Source: Alicyclobacillus sp.
GTDB lineage: Bacteria; Bacillota; Bacilli; Alicyclobacillales; Alicyclobacillaceae
DNA length: 64,000 bases
Assembly: GCA_023511725.1 (NCBI GenBank)
Contig: JAIMAY010000002.1
Span: forward strand, 1 to 64,000
Direction of reading: 5' to 3'
The notes under the pieces are model-generated. The model saw nothing but the letters and a program-made list of their open reading frames with translations, had not been told where the DNA came from and searched no databases. Within the stretch, counting starts at the first letter, position 1. The number at the start of each line of letters is the position of its first letter. Positions 54,093-61,302 of this stretch are shown here, piece after piece. The position numbers were made by a program, and so were the translations under genes.

Positions 54093-54121
54093 AGTATAGA
54101 GAAGGTGACGGGCATTGTCAA
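54093..54121 (-). promoter_or_regulatory. Sigma-A promoter of the YceI-FMN reductase-gabD operon
   Basis: Minus-strand TTGACA (54116-54121), 17-base spacer, TATACT (54093-54098). Near consensus. The -35 box overlaps the stop codon of the sigma-54 activator gene. Confidence 0.9.
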
Positions 54122-55200
54122 CGGGTTGAACCCGCGTCCGGCTTCAGGCCGGCGCGCTCCAGTTTTCTCAGCAGCGTCGAATGACTCAAGCCGAGGGCGC
54201 GAGCAGCAGCACGCACGCTCGGATGCACGGCCAGCGCCCGCGTCAGCAGCGACCGCTCGGCCTCGGCCATCGCCTCTGCGTAGGTGGGGAGGGTGGCGGG
54301 ATCGGCCGTTACAGCGACCCCAGCATCCTGGCGGCCTGCCCGCGCGTGAGTGGCTTCGGCGTTGTTTCCGGCCATCGCGTGGCGATGCAGAACCCTCTCC
54401 ACATCCCGCGCCGTGATCACCCCGGCTTCAGCCATGACGCACAGCGCCTCCGTCGCGTTGCGCAACTCGCGCACGTTGCCGGGCCAAGGGTGGCTTACCA
54501 GGAGCGGTGCCGCATCAGCCGCCAGGCGCACGTTCAAGCCCATGCTTTCCGAGAACTCCTCGACGAAAGTGTGGCAGAGCGGCAGGATATCTTCACGCCG
54601 CTCACGCAGCGGAGGTACGCGCAGATGAACCACGCTGAGCCGATAATACAGGTCCTCGCGAAACCTGCCGGTGCGCACCATCTCCCACAGGTCACGGTTG
54701 GTGCTGGCGAGAATGCGCACATCCACCGACTTGGACCAACTGCCCCCGATGCGGCGGATTTCCCGATCCTGCAGCACGCGCAGCAGCTTGGCCTGCAGCG
54801 ACGGCGACAACTCCCCCACCTCGTCGAGCAGCAGCGTGCCGCCATTGGCCAGTTCAAACAGACCGGGATGGCCTTCGCGTTTGGCGCCGGTGAAGGCGCC
54901 TCGCTCATATCCGAAGAGTTCGGATTCAAACAGCGTCTCTGGAATAGAGGCGCAGTTGACCTTGATGAACGGCAGTGTCCGCCGCGGACTGTGGTGATGG
55001 ATGTGGTCCGCCACCACCTCCTTGCCCACGCCGGTCTCGCCCTCTATCAGCACGGTGGTCGGAAACGCGGCCACCCGCTCCGCCAACAACAAGACCTCTC
55101 GCATCGCGGCGCTGACCGCCACTGGTTCCACAGCGCACCACCCCATCGGTTCACTTGTGAACCATCGGTCCAAGTATCCCATGAATCCGTGGATTTGCAT
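54118..55200 (-). CDS. Sigma-54-dependent activator without sensory domain (PspF-like)
   Basis: AAA+ enhancer-binding protein of 360 residues. Walker A GETGVGKE (residues 54-61), the sigma-54 contact loop GAFTGAK (101-107), Walker B LLLDEVGEL (123-131) and arginine fingers (FREDLYYRLSVVHLRVPPLR) are intact. The C-terminus (about 315-355) is a TyrR/Fis-type HTH (RAAARALGLSHSTLLRKL). Only about 30 residues precede the AAA+ domain, so control must come from elsewhere. It is divergent from the 55353 operon. ATG 55200 has no good ribosome site; ATG 55146 is an alternative. The gene ends at the YceI promoter. Confidence 0.92.
   Translation of the reverse strand: MQIHGFMGYLDRWFTSEPMGWCAVEPVAVSAAMREVLLLAERVAAFPTTVLIEGETGVGKEVVADHIHHHSPRRTLPFIKVNCASIPETLFESELFGYERGAFTGAKREGHPGLFELANGGTLLLDEVGELSPSLQAKLLRVLQDREIRRIGGSWSKSVDVRILASTNRDLWEMVRTGRFREDLYYRLSVVHLRVPPLRERREDILPLCHTFVEEFSESMGLNVRLAADAAPLLVSHPWPGNVRELRNATEALCVMAEAGVITARDVERVLHRHAMAGNNAEATHARAGRQDAGVAVTADPATLPTYAEAMAEAERSLLTRALAVHPSVRAAARALGLSHSTLLRKLERAGLKPDAGSTR
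55148..55163. promoter_or_regulatory. 16-bp palindrome, candidate upstream activator site
   Basis: GGTTCAC-TT-GTGAACC, perfect, about 120 bases upstream of the sigma-54 -24 box, the usual enhancer distance. It lies within codons 13-18 if the activator starts at 55200. Lesser dyads at 55184-55195 (AATCC-N2-GGATT) and 55206-55223 (CAGGA-N8-TCCTG) lie closer. Confidence 0.55.
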
Positions 55201-55280
55201 AGACCCAGGAGTTCAAAATCCTGTGTCCACCGAAGGGCGCCGTGCCGTAGCGACGGGCCGGAGCCGCGATGAGCGGACCC

Positions 55281-55296
55281 TGGCACGATTTTTGCG
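55281..55296 (+). promoter_or_regulatory. Sigma-54 (-24/-12) promoter
   Basis: TGGCACG-N4-TTGC, exact to consensus; the conserved GG (55282-55283) and GC (55294-55295) are ten bases apart. Transcription should begin near 55307, about 46 bases before the glutamine-synthetase-like gene. Confidence 0.95.
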
Positions 55297-55352
55297 TAAG
55301 CGACGTGGATGGGCCCCAGCGCCCCATCGAACTTGCAAAAGGGGGTGACGCC

Positions 55353-56711
55353 ATGACATCGACCACCACGGCCGCCGATGCTCGCGCGTGGCTGGAGCAC
55401 GTGCACGCGATGATCCGGGAACACCAGATTCGCACCGTTCGCGTCTGCGCGCAGGACCTCACAAATGTCGCTCGCGCCCGTTATGTGTCCACCCGCCACT
55501 TCCTCGAGCAGTTGGAGGGCGGACACCTGACCTTTCCCTCGGCGCTGTTCGGGTTCACCACGTCGGCCGACGTGCTGCCCGGGCCGGATGGCGTGTCGTT
55601 CGACGGGGGGTTTCCCAGCTGGCAGCTGGTGCCCGACCTTCGCACGTTTTCTGTGCTGCCGTACGCGCCGGGGGTTGCACGCGTGATCGCCGACGTGTAC
55701 GCGGGCGACGACGCGCCCCTCGCCTACGCGCCGCGCGAAGTGTTGCGGCGAGTCTTGGCCCGCCTGGCACATCACGGCCTGCGCGTGCAGGGATCCTTCG
55801 AGTACGAGTTCTATCTGTTTCGCGCGGAGGACGGATCGCCAGCCTGGATGGGCCGTCAGTGCTTCGCCGAGACGCGGCAGGCGGAGGTCGAACCGGTGCT
55901 GCTCGCCATCCTGCAGGCGCTGCAGGAGCTGGGTGCCGGCCCGGAGGTGGCGAACACGGAATACGGGCCCGGTCAATTCGAGGTGTCCAACGCGCCGTTC
56001 TGGGACATCGAGATTGCGGATATGGCGTTCTACTACCGCACCAGCATCCGCGAGGTGGCCGCGCAGCACGGTTATCGGGCGACGTTCATGAGCAAGCCGC
56101 TGGCGAATGGCAGCGGAAGCGGTGCACATCTGCACCACAGCCTGTTTGACGAGGAGGGCCGCAACGTCTTCTTTGACCCGGCGGCTCCCGATGGACTTTC
56201 CGCTCTGTGCCGCAGTTTTATCGCCGGGCAACTGGCGCATGCGGGAGCCATTACCGCGGTCTGCTGCGGCACGGTCAATGCGTACAAACGCCTGGTTCCG
56301 CACGCCTTTGCGCCAACGCGTGCCGTGTGGGGCCATGAACATCGCAGCGCGATGGTCCGGGTACCCCATGCGCGGGGCGTACACACGCGGCTGGAAAACC
56401 GCATTCCCGGGGCCGATGCGGACCCCTACCTCAGCCTCGCCGTGATCCTCGCGGCCGGATTGGACGGCGTGGAGCGAGGTCTGGTCCCCCCGCCACCTGT
56501 CGCGCGCGATCCGGAAGCGGACGACGAGGCGCCCGCCCTGCCCCGGACGATGGAGCAGGGGCTGCGCGTACTCGAGGAGGACCATTGGCTGCGCGAGACG
56601 CTCGGCGATACCACCATCGAGCGCCTGTACGCTCTGCGGCAGGCGGAGTACGCGCAGTTCCTTCAGCACATCACGGACTGGGAGAAGCAAACCTACGCAC
56701 AGCTCTGGTGA
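55353..56711 (+). CDS. Glutamine synthetase-like gamma-glutamyl-amine ligase
   Basis: GS-family ligase of 452 residues, nearer to PuuA/GlnA3-type gamma-glutamylpolyamine synthetases than to biosynthetic GS. Metal and substrate glutamates in GSFEYEFYLF and NTEYGPGQFEVS, HxH in GSGSGAHLHHSLFD, and NAYKRLVP, HRSAMVRVP and TRLENRIPGADADPYL are in order. The Tyr adenylylation site is not seen. ATG at 55353 follows AAGGGGG. First gene of the sigma-54 operon. It likely glutamylates an amine imported by the next gene product; ammonia-dependent glutamine synthesis is less likely. Confidence 0.9.
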   Translation: MTSTTTAADARAWLEHVHAMIREHQIRTVRVCAQDLTNVARARYVSTRHFLEQLEGGHLTFPSALFGFTTSADVLPGPDGVSFDGGFPSWQLVPDLRTFSVLPYAPGVARVIADVYAGDDAPLAYAPREVLRRVLARLAHHGLRVQGSFEYEFYLFRAEDGSPAWMGRQCFAETRQAEVEPVLLAILQALQELGAGPEVANTEYGPGQFEVSNAPFWDIEIADMAFYYRTSIREVAAQHGYRATFMSKPLANGSGSGAHLHHSLFDEEGRNVFFDPAAPDGLSALCRSFIAGQLAHAGAITAVCCGTVNAYKRLVPHAFAPTRAVWGHEHRSAMVRVPHARGVHTRLENRIPGADADPYLSLAVILAAGLDGVERGLVPPPPVARDPEADDEAPALPRTMEQGLRVLEEDHWLRETLGDTTIERLYALRQAEYAQFLQHITDWEKQTYAQLW

Positions 56712-56732
56712 GCACAGAAAGGAGGCGAAACC

Positions 56733-58109
56733 ATGGCACAGCCGACATGGGTGAACGGCGATACGTCGTCGCTCGAGCAGTACGGTTACAAGCAGGAACT
56801 CAAGCGCTCCTTGTCGTTCTGGGACCTTGTCGTGTACGGCCTGATCTTCATGGTGCCGATTGCTCCGATGGGCATCTACGGGCAGGTCGTACAGACGGCC
56901 AACGGTATGGTGGTCTTCGCGTATTTCATCGGCCTGGTTGGCATGATCTTCACCGCCTACAGCTACGCGCGAATGTCCGAGGCATTCCCCATCGCCGGGT
57001 CCGCATACGCCTATGTGCAGCGCGGTTGGAACCCGTACATCGGCTTTTTCGCGGGATGGATGATCCTGCTCGACTACATCCTCGTCCCGGCGCTGTTGTA
57101 CCTGGTCTCCGCGTCATGGTTGACCCAGCTCATCCCCAGCGTCCCCGTGTGGGGGTGGATCATCGTGTTTGTGGCCATCAACACCGTGATCAATGTGCTC
57201 GGTATCCAGCTCACCAACCGCGCCAACTGGGTGATCCTGGTGTTGGAACTGATCACGTTCGTCCTGTTCTGCATCATGGCCATCGCCTACGTCGCCCGGG
57301 GCGCGGATCACACCGCGTTCACGACGGCGCCCATCTACAACCCGCAGGGTTTCAGCTGGAGCATGGTCGGTGCGGCGACCTCCATCGCCGTGCTCAGTTT
57401 CCTTGGATTTGACGGCATCAGCACGCTGGCCGAGGAGGCTCGGGGCGGCCGTCGCGTCGTCGGCCGCGCTACGGTGACGGCGCTGATTGTGGTGGCGGTG
57501 CTGTTCATGCTGCTCACCTATCTGGCGGCGTGTGCCTATCCCGACTTTCAACACTTCCCCGACGCCGACGTCGCGTTCTACTTCGTGGCGGAGCGTGTCG
57601 GTGGCACGTGGCTGAAGGTGCTCTGTCTGGTGGCGACCGTGATCGCGTGGGGTATTGCCAACGCGCTCGCCGCGCAGGCGGCCATTTCGCGCCTGTTGTT
57701 CAGCATGGGCCGCGACAAGGTGCTGCCGGGTTTCCTGGCCAAGGTGCACCCGCGCTACCGCACACCGTACACCTCCACTTTGATTGTGGCCGTCATCTCC
57801 ATCCTCGTCAGCGTCGCCTCGTCCATCGGGACGCTCAGTTCGCTGGTCAACTTCGGTGCGCTGACCACATTCCTGCTGCTCAACCTGACAGTGGTGATCT
57901 ACCATTATTTCAAACGCCGGAGCGGCCGCTGGTGGGCACACCTGGTGATGCCGCTGCTGGGGTTCGCGGTGCTGCTGTATGTGTGGTTGAATTTCGACAA
58001 GCTGACCATGCGGCTGGGGCTGGCCTGGGCGATTGTCGGACTGATTGTGCTCGCCATCGCCACCCGCGGCTTCAGAAGACCGCCGCAGCCGCTTCAATTT
58101 GAACCGTAA
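56733..58109 (+). CDS. APC permease (PuuP-like amine/amino acid importer)
   Basis: Twelve-helix APC carrier, 458 residues. It begins LKRSLSFWDLVVYGLIFMV (residues 23-41), has FLGFDGISTLAEEARGG (217-233) in TM6-loop and is close to the PuuP putrescine and ethanolamine-type permeases. AAAGGAGG precedes ATG 56733. Its stop overlaps the ribosome site of the amidase gene. Likely imports the substrate of the GS-like ligase. Confidence 0.9.
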   Translation: MAQPTWVNGDTSSLEQYGYKQELKRSLSFWDLVVYGLIFMVPIAPMGIYGQVVQTANGMVVFAYFIGLVGMIFTAYSYARMSEAFPIAGSAYAYVQRGWNPYIGFFAGWMILLDYILVPALLYLVSASWLTQLIPSVPVWGWIIVFVAINTVINVLGIQLTNRANWVILVLELITFVLFCIMAIAYVARGADHTAFTTAPIYNPQGFSWSMVGAATSIAVLSFLGFDGISTLAEEARGGRRVVGRATVTALIVVAVLFMLLTYLAACAYPDFQHFPDADVAFYFVAERVGGTWLKVLCLVATVIAWGIANALAAQAAISRLLFSMGRDKVLPGFLAKVHPRYRTPYTSTLIVAVISILVSVASSIGTLSSLVNFGALTTFLLLNLTVVIYHYFKRRSGRWWAHLVMPLLGFAVLLYVWLNFDKLTMRLGLAWAIVGLIVLAIATRGFRRPPQPLQFEP

Positions 58110-58122
58110 GGAGGAGATGCGG

Positions 58123-59028
58123 ATGTCCGTGCAGCTGGAAAACCGGCATCTGATCTACGCCATGGCGCCCGACAATCCGCCGGCACTTCGCGTGCAGGCG
58201 GGAAGCACCATCGAGGTCCACACCTGCGATTGCTTTGAGGATCAGATTCAGAGCGAAACCCAGGACTTTGGCACGCTCGACTGGGAGCGGATCAACCCGG
58301 CCACGGGCCCCATCTACGTGGAAGGCGCCGAACCAGGTGACCTGCTGGTGGTGCACATCCGGGAGATCCGGCTGCGCGACCGAGGTGTGATGACCACAGG
58401 CCCGGGGCTCGGGGTGTTCGGCGATGAGCTGGTGCAGAACGTTATCCGCATCGTGCCCGTGGTGGATGGCCATGCGGTGCTGAACGACCGCGTGCGCGTG
58501 CCGCTGCGGCCGATGATTGGGGTCATTGGCACCGCACCGGCCGAGGGCCGTGTACCATGCGGAACCCCAGGGGATCACGGCGGCAACATGGACTGCACCC
58601 GCATCACGACGGGCGCCCGGTTGATCCTGCCCGTCAACGTACCCGGCGCTCTGTTCGCGCTGGGCGATCTTCACGCGGCCATGGGAGACGGGGAGGTGGC
58701 CGTATGTGGGGTCGAGATCGGCGGTACGGTCACCGTCAGCCTCCATGTGCTGAAGGGGCGCGATTGGCCGGCGCCCATGCTCGTCAACGACGAGGCGGTG
58801 ATGACCATCGCCTCCGCACCTCTGCTCGACGACGCCGCGACACTGGCGGCGAAGCGCATGGTATCGTGGTTGGAACGCGAATGCGGTCTCGGCAAAGCGG
58901 ACGCGGCTTTCCTGCTCTCTGCAGCGGGACAACTTCGCATCTGCCAAGTGGTGGATCCGCTCAAGACCGCTCGCATGGAGGTTCCGCGCGGCATCGTCGA
59001 GGCTCTCGGCTTTTCGTTCCCCTATTAA
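58123..59028 (+). CDS. Formamidase/acetamidase (FmdA/AmdA family)
   Basis: Acetamidase_Formamidase family, 301 residues. Core motifs include VHTCDCFEDQI, VEGAEPGDLLVVHI, CGTPGDHGGNMDC, PVNVPGALFALGDLHAAMGDGEV. Hydrolyses small amides to acid and ammonia. ATG at 58123 is used: AGGAGG is 8 bases upstream. Third gene of the sigma-54 operon and consistent with nitrogen acquisition. Confidence 0.94.
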   Translation: MSVQLENRHLIYAMAPDNPPALRVQAGSTIEVHTCDCFEDQIQSETQDFGTLDWERINPATGPIYVEGAEPGDLLVVHIREIRLRDRGVMTTGPGLGVFGDELVQNVIRIVPVVDGHAVLNDRVRVPLRPMIGVIGTAPAEGRVPCGTPGDHGGNMDCTRITTGARLILPVNVPGALFALGDLHAAMGDGEVAVCGVEIGGTVTVSLHVLKGRDWPAPMLVNDEAVMTIASAPLLDDAATLAAKRMVSWLERECGLGKADAAFLLSAAGQLRICQVVDPLKTARMEVPRGIVEALGFSFPY

Positions 59029-59075
59029 CCTGCGGCGGCCGATCCGGCCGGTCGGCCGCGAGAGGAGGATCCCAG

Positions 59076-59831
59076 TTGGCCGTTCAGCGTCTGTATCTGC
59101 TTCCCGCCGGGCATTGTCTGGTCGACCAAAGCGCGCTCGACACGCGCCGGGCGCCCGGTCGGTTGGTGGACCTCCCCATTTGGGCGTATCTGATAGAAAC
59201 CACGGACGGACCGGTGTTGGTGGACACGGGCATGCCCAAGGTGTGCGCCACCGACCCGGAGGGATACTTCCGGGGCACGGACGATGAAAACCTCATCGTG
59301 CCGCGCATGCGTGAGGACGACGCCATCACTGCGGTGCTCGCCCGCTGCGGATATACGCCGGCGGATCTGGTATGCGTCATCAGCTCCCATTGGCATTTCG
59401 ATCACGCCGGTGGAAACGCAGAGTTCCCCGACACACCCATCCTGGTGCAACGCGCGGAACACGATGCCGCCATGGCGGGCAACGGGTACCCGGCGGAGTG
59501 CCGTATTCCGGGCCTCCGTTACAAGCTGCTCGACGGTGATGCGGAACCGCTGCCCGGTATTCAGTTGCTGTACACGCCGGGCCATTCCCCGGGGCACCAG
59601 AGCCTTCTGATCCGTCTTCCGGAAGGGCCGCCGGTGTTGCTCACGGTGGATGCCAGCTACACCCGCGAGAACTTCGAGAACGGTGTTCCGTTCGCCGGGG
59701 TGGATGAGAATCTCATGCGCGCAAGCGTCGAGCGCCTGCGCGGAATCGCGCAGGAGACGGGCGCACGCATCTTTTTCGGGCATGACCCAGCTCAGGGTAC
59801 CACATGGCCCGTGTTCCCAACGCCCGTTTGA
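59076..59831 (+). CDS. aiiA: AiiA-type N-acyl-homoserine-lactone lactonase
   Basis: Metallo-beta-lactamase fold, 251 residues, strongly similar throughout to Bacillus AiiA (YLLPAGHCLVDQSALDTR, YTPGHSPGHQSLLIR, TVDASYTRENFENGVPFAG). Dinuclear zinc ligands: H105, H107, D109, H110 in SSHWHFDH, H170, D192, and a late H in FFGHD; the AiiA tyrosine is Y195. It opens the lactone of acyl-homoserine lactones. TTG at 59076 is chosen because AGAGGAGG stands 8 bases upstream and the family N-terminus begins there. Last gene of the sigma-54 operon, followed by a terminator. AHLs are signals of Gram-negative bacteria; in a Firmicute this is quorum quenching or catabolism. Confidence 0.94.
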   Translation: MAVQRLYLLPAGHCLVDQSALDTRRAPGRLVDLPIWAYLIETTDGPVLVDTGMPKVCATDPEGYFRGTDDENLIVPRMREDDAITAVLARCGYTPADLVCVISSHWHFDHAGGNAEFPDTPILVQRAEHDAAMAGNGYPAECRIPGLRYKLLDGDAEPLPGIQLLYTPGHSPGHQSLLIRLPEGPPVLLTVDASYTRENFENGVPFAGVDENLMRASVERLRGIAQETGARIFFGHDPAQGTTWPVFPTPV

Positions 59832-59878
59832 TGGTACAATGACTATCAACGTTCCCGCATCTTCGACGAGATCTGTCA

Positions 59879-59908
59879 GAAAGGCGGGCCGTGGGGCCCG
59901 CCTTTCTT
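59879..59908 (+). terminator. Terminator of the sigma-54 operon
   Basis: AAGGCGGGCC-N4-GGCCCGCCTT then TCTTGG, 47 bases after the lactonase stop. Confidence 0.88.
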
Positions 59909-59964
59909 GGGTATGTCGAAGCTGGGGAGCGTTTACACATTCCGCGTGGGAAAGGTGGGTTTTC

Positions 59965-60474
59965 ATGTTCTGTCCGCAATGCGGAGCAGCGAATCCTGAC
60001 ACCGCACAGTATTGCCAGTCTTGTGGAACTGCCCTCGACACCGCAGCAGGACTGGCCACCGCCGGGTTGCACGACGCACCGATTGGCGACGTCCGAGTCC
60101 GATACGGGGGATTCTGGATCCGATTCGCAGCCTATTTCATCGACGGCATCCTTCTGGGCGTCGTATCCTGGATTCTTGTCCTGCTGCTTGGGAAAACGGC
60201 GGCGGACCTGGTGGGTGTTGTCCTTGGCTGGCTTTATTTTGCGGGCATGGAGAGTTCATCGAAGCAAGCCACGCTTGGTAAGATGGCCTGCGGGCTCCGC
60301 GTCACCACCGAGGAGGGCCGGCGCATCAGCTTTGGTCGAGCCACGGGGCGTTACTTCGCCAAGATCATCTCCAGCCTGATTCTGTGCATTGGCTACATGA
60401 TGGCCGGGTGGACCAAGCGGAAGCAGGCATTGCACGACATGATTGCTTCCACACTCGTCATCCGTGCCCGGTGA
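59965..60474 (+). CDS. Zinc-ribbon RDD-family membrane protein 1
   Basis: A 169-residue protein: N-terminal zinc ribbon CPQCGAANPDTAQYCQSCG (Cys4), then an RDD domain (about 50-165) with two helices and the R-D-D-like signature (GFWIRFAAYFIDGI). ATG at 59965 follows AAAGGTGGG. It is a tandem paralogue of the next gene. Function unknown; RDD proteins may act in sodium-proton transport. Confidence 0.85.
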   Translation: MFCPQCGAANPDTAQYCQSCGTALDTAAGLATAGLHDAPIGDVRVRYGGFWIRFAAYFIDGILLGVVSWILVLLLGKTAADLVGVVLGWLYFAGMESSSKQATLGKMACGLRVTTEEGRRISFGRATGRYFAKIISSLILCIGYMMAGWTKRKQALHDMIASTLVIRAR

Positions 60475-60496
60475 TGGCTTGATCAGGTGATGGTGG

Positions 60497-61186
60497 ATGT
60501 GTCCGGTGGGATCGATGGATGAATTTCGTTGTCCGGCGTGTCACCGCCCTGTTACGGCGTCGATGAGCTTCTGCGTACACTGCGGGCAGAAGCTGCGCGC
60601 CACTTCGGAACCCCACGTGGGTCCCACTCAGCCACCGCTGATGGTGATAGCAGGACACGGCGCAACGCACCCGCGCGGGACGCTTCGGTACGCGGGCTTT
60701 TGGCGAAGATTCGCAGCGTACCTCATCGATACCGTGATCCTTGGCATTCTTCAATTCATTTTCGAAATGGGTACCTTTGCCGCCGTCGTCGCGGCCTTTG
60801 CCCGCCAGAACCCAAATTTCTGGAGCAGTTTCTCCGGTGCGCTTGCATCCGACACGGAGCTGCAGGATGCGACGGCACTGGCGGCGTTCATCACCCTTTC
60901 GGTGGCATGGACGGCCGTGGGCATCATCGGCCCGTGGATCTATTACGCGGTGTTCGAAAGCTCACCATGGCAAGCGACGCTCGGAAAGCGGGCGCTCGGC
61001 ATCCGCGTGTGCGATATGGAAGGCCGACGCCTTAGTTTCGGCCGGGCCACGGGCCGTTATTTCGCGAAGATCATCTCGGCGCTGGTGCTCTGGATCGGCT
61101 ATCTGATGGCGGGCTGGACGAAGCGCAAGCAGGCATTGCACGACATGATTGCCGAGTGTCTCGTCGTGGTCGATGACAAGCGATGA
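60497..61186 (+). CDS. Zinc-ribbon RDD-family membrane protein 2
   Basis: A 229-residue paralogue: zinc ribbon CPACHRPVTASMSFCVHCG and an RDD domain with a longer loop between its helices (about 75-150). Its last 70 residues repeat the first copy almost exactly (SFGRATGRYFAKIIS and GWTKRKQALHDMIA). ATG at 60497 is preceded by AGGTGA; ATG 60515 is possible. The pair arose by duplication. Confidence 0.85.
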   Translation: MCPVGSMDEFRCPACHRPVTASMSFCVHCGQKLRATSEPHVGPTQPPLMVIAGHGATHPRGTLRYAGFWRRFAAYLIDTVILGILQFIFEMGTFAAVVAAFARQNPNFWSSFSGALASDTELQDATALAAFITLSVAWTAVGIIGPWIYYAVFESSPWQATLGKRALGIRVCDMEGRRLSFGRATGRYFAKIISALVLWIGYLMAGWTKRKQALHDMIAECLVVVDDKR

Positions 61187-61234
61187 AAGGGTGGATGCGC
61201 GCCACGGTCGTGGCAATCGGTGATTTGCGTAAGG

Positions 61235-61267
61235 CACGGGCGGCGGCCACGACGGCCGCCGCCCGTG
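61235..61267. terminator. Perfect 14-bp stem-loop between convergent RDD and cobB/cbiA genes
   Basis: CACGGGCGGCGGCC-N5-GGCCGCCGCCCGTG, a very stable hairpin with no U tract, likely to separate the opposing transcripts. Confidence 0.65.
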
Positions 61268-61302
61268 TATCTGATACACTGGGTTGACACCCTTCATATA
61301 GC

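Noticed and set aside
58557-59075. N-terminal extension of the AiiA frame
   Set aside because: Overlaps the amidase gene in another frame; AiiA homology begins at 59076.
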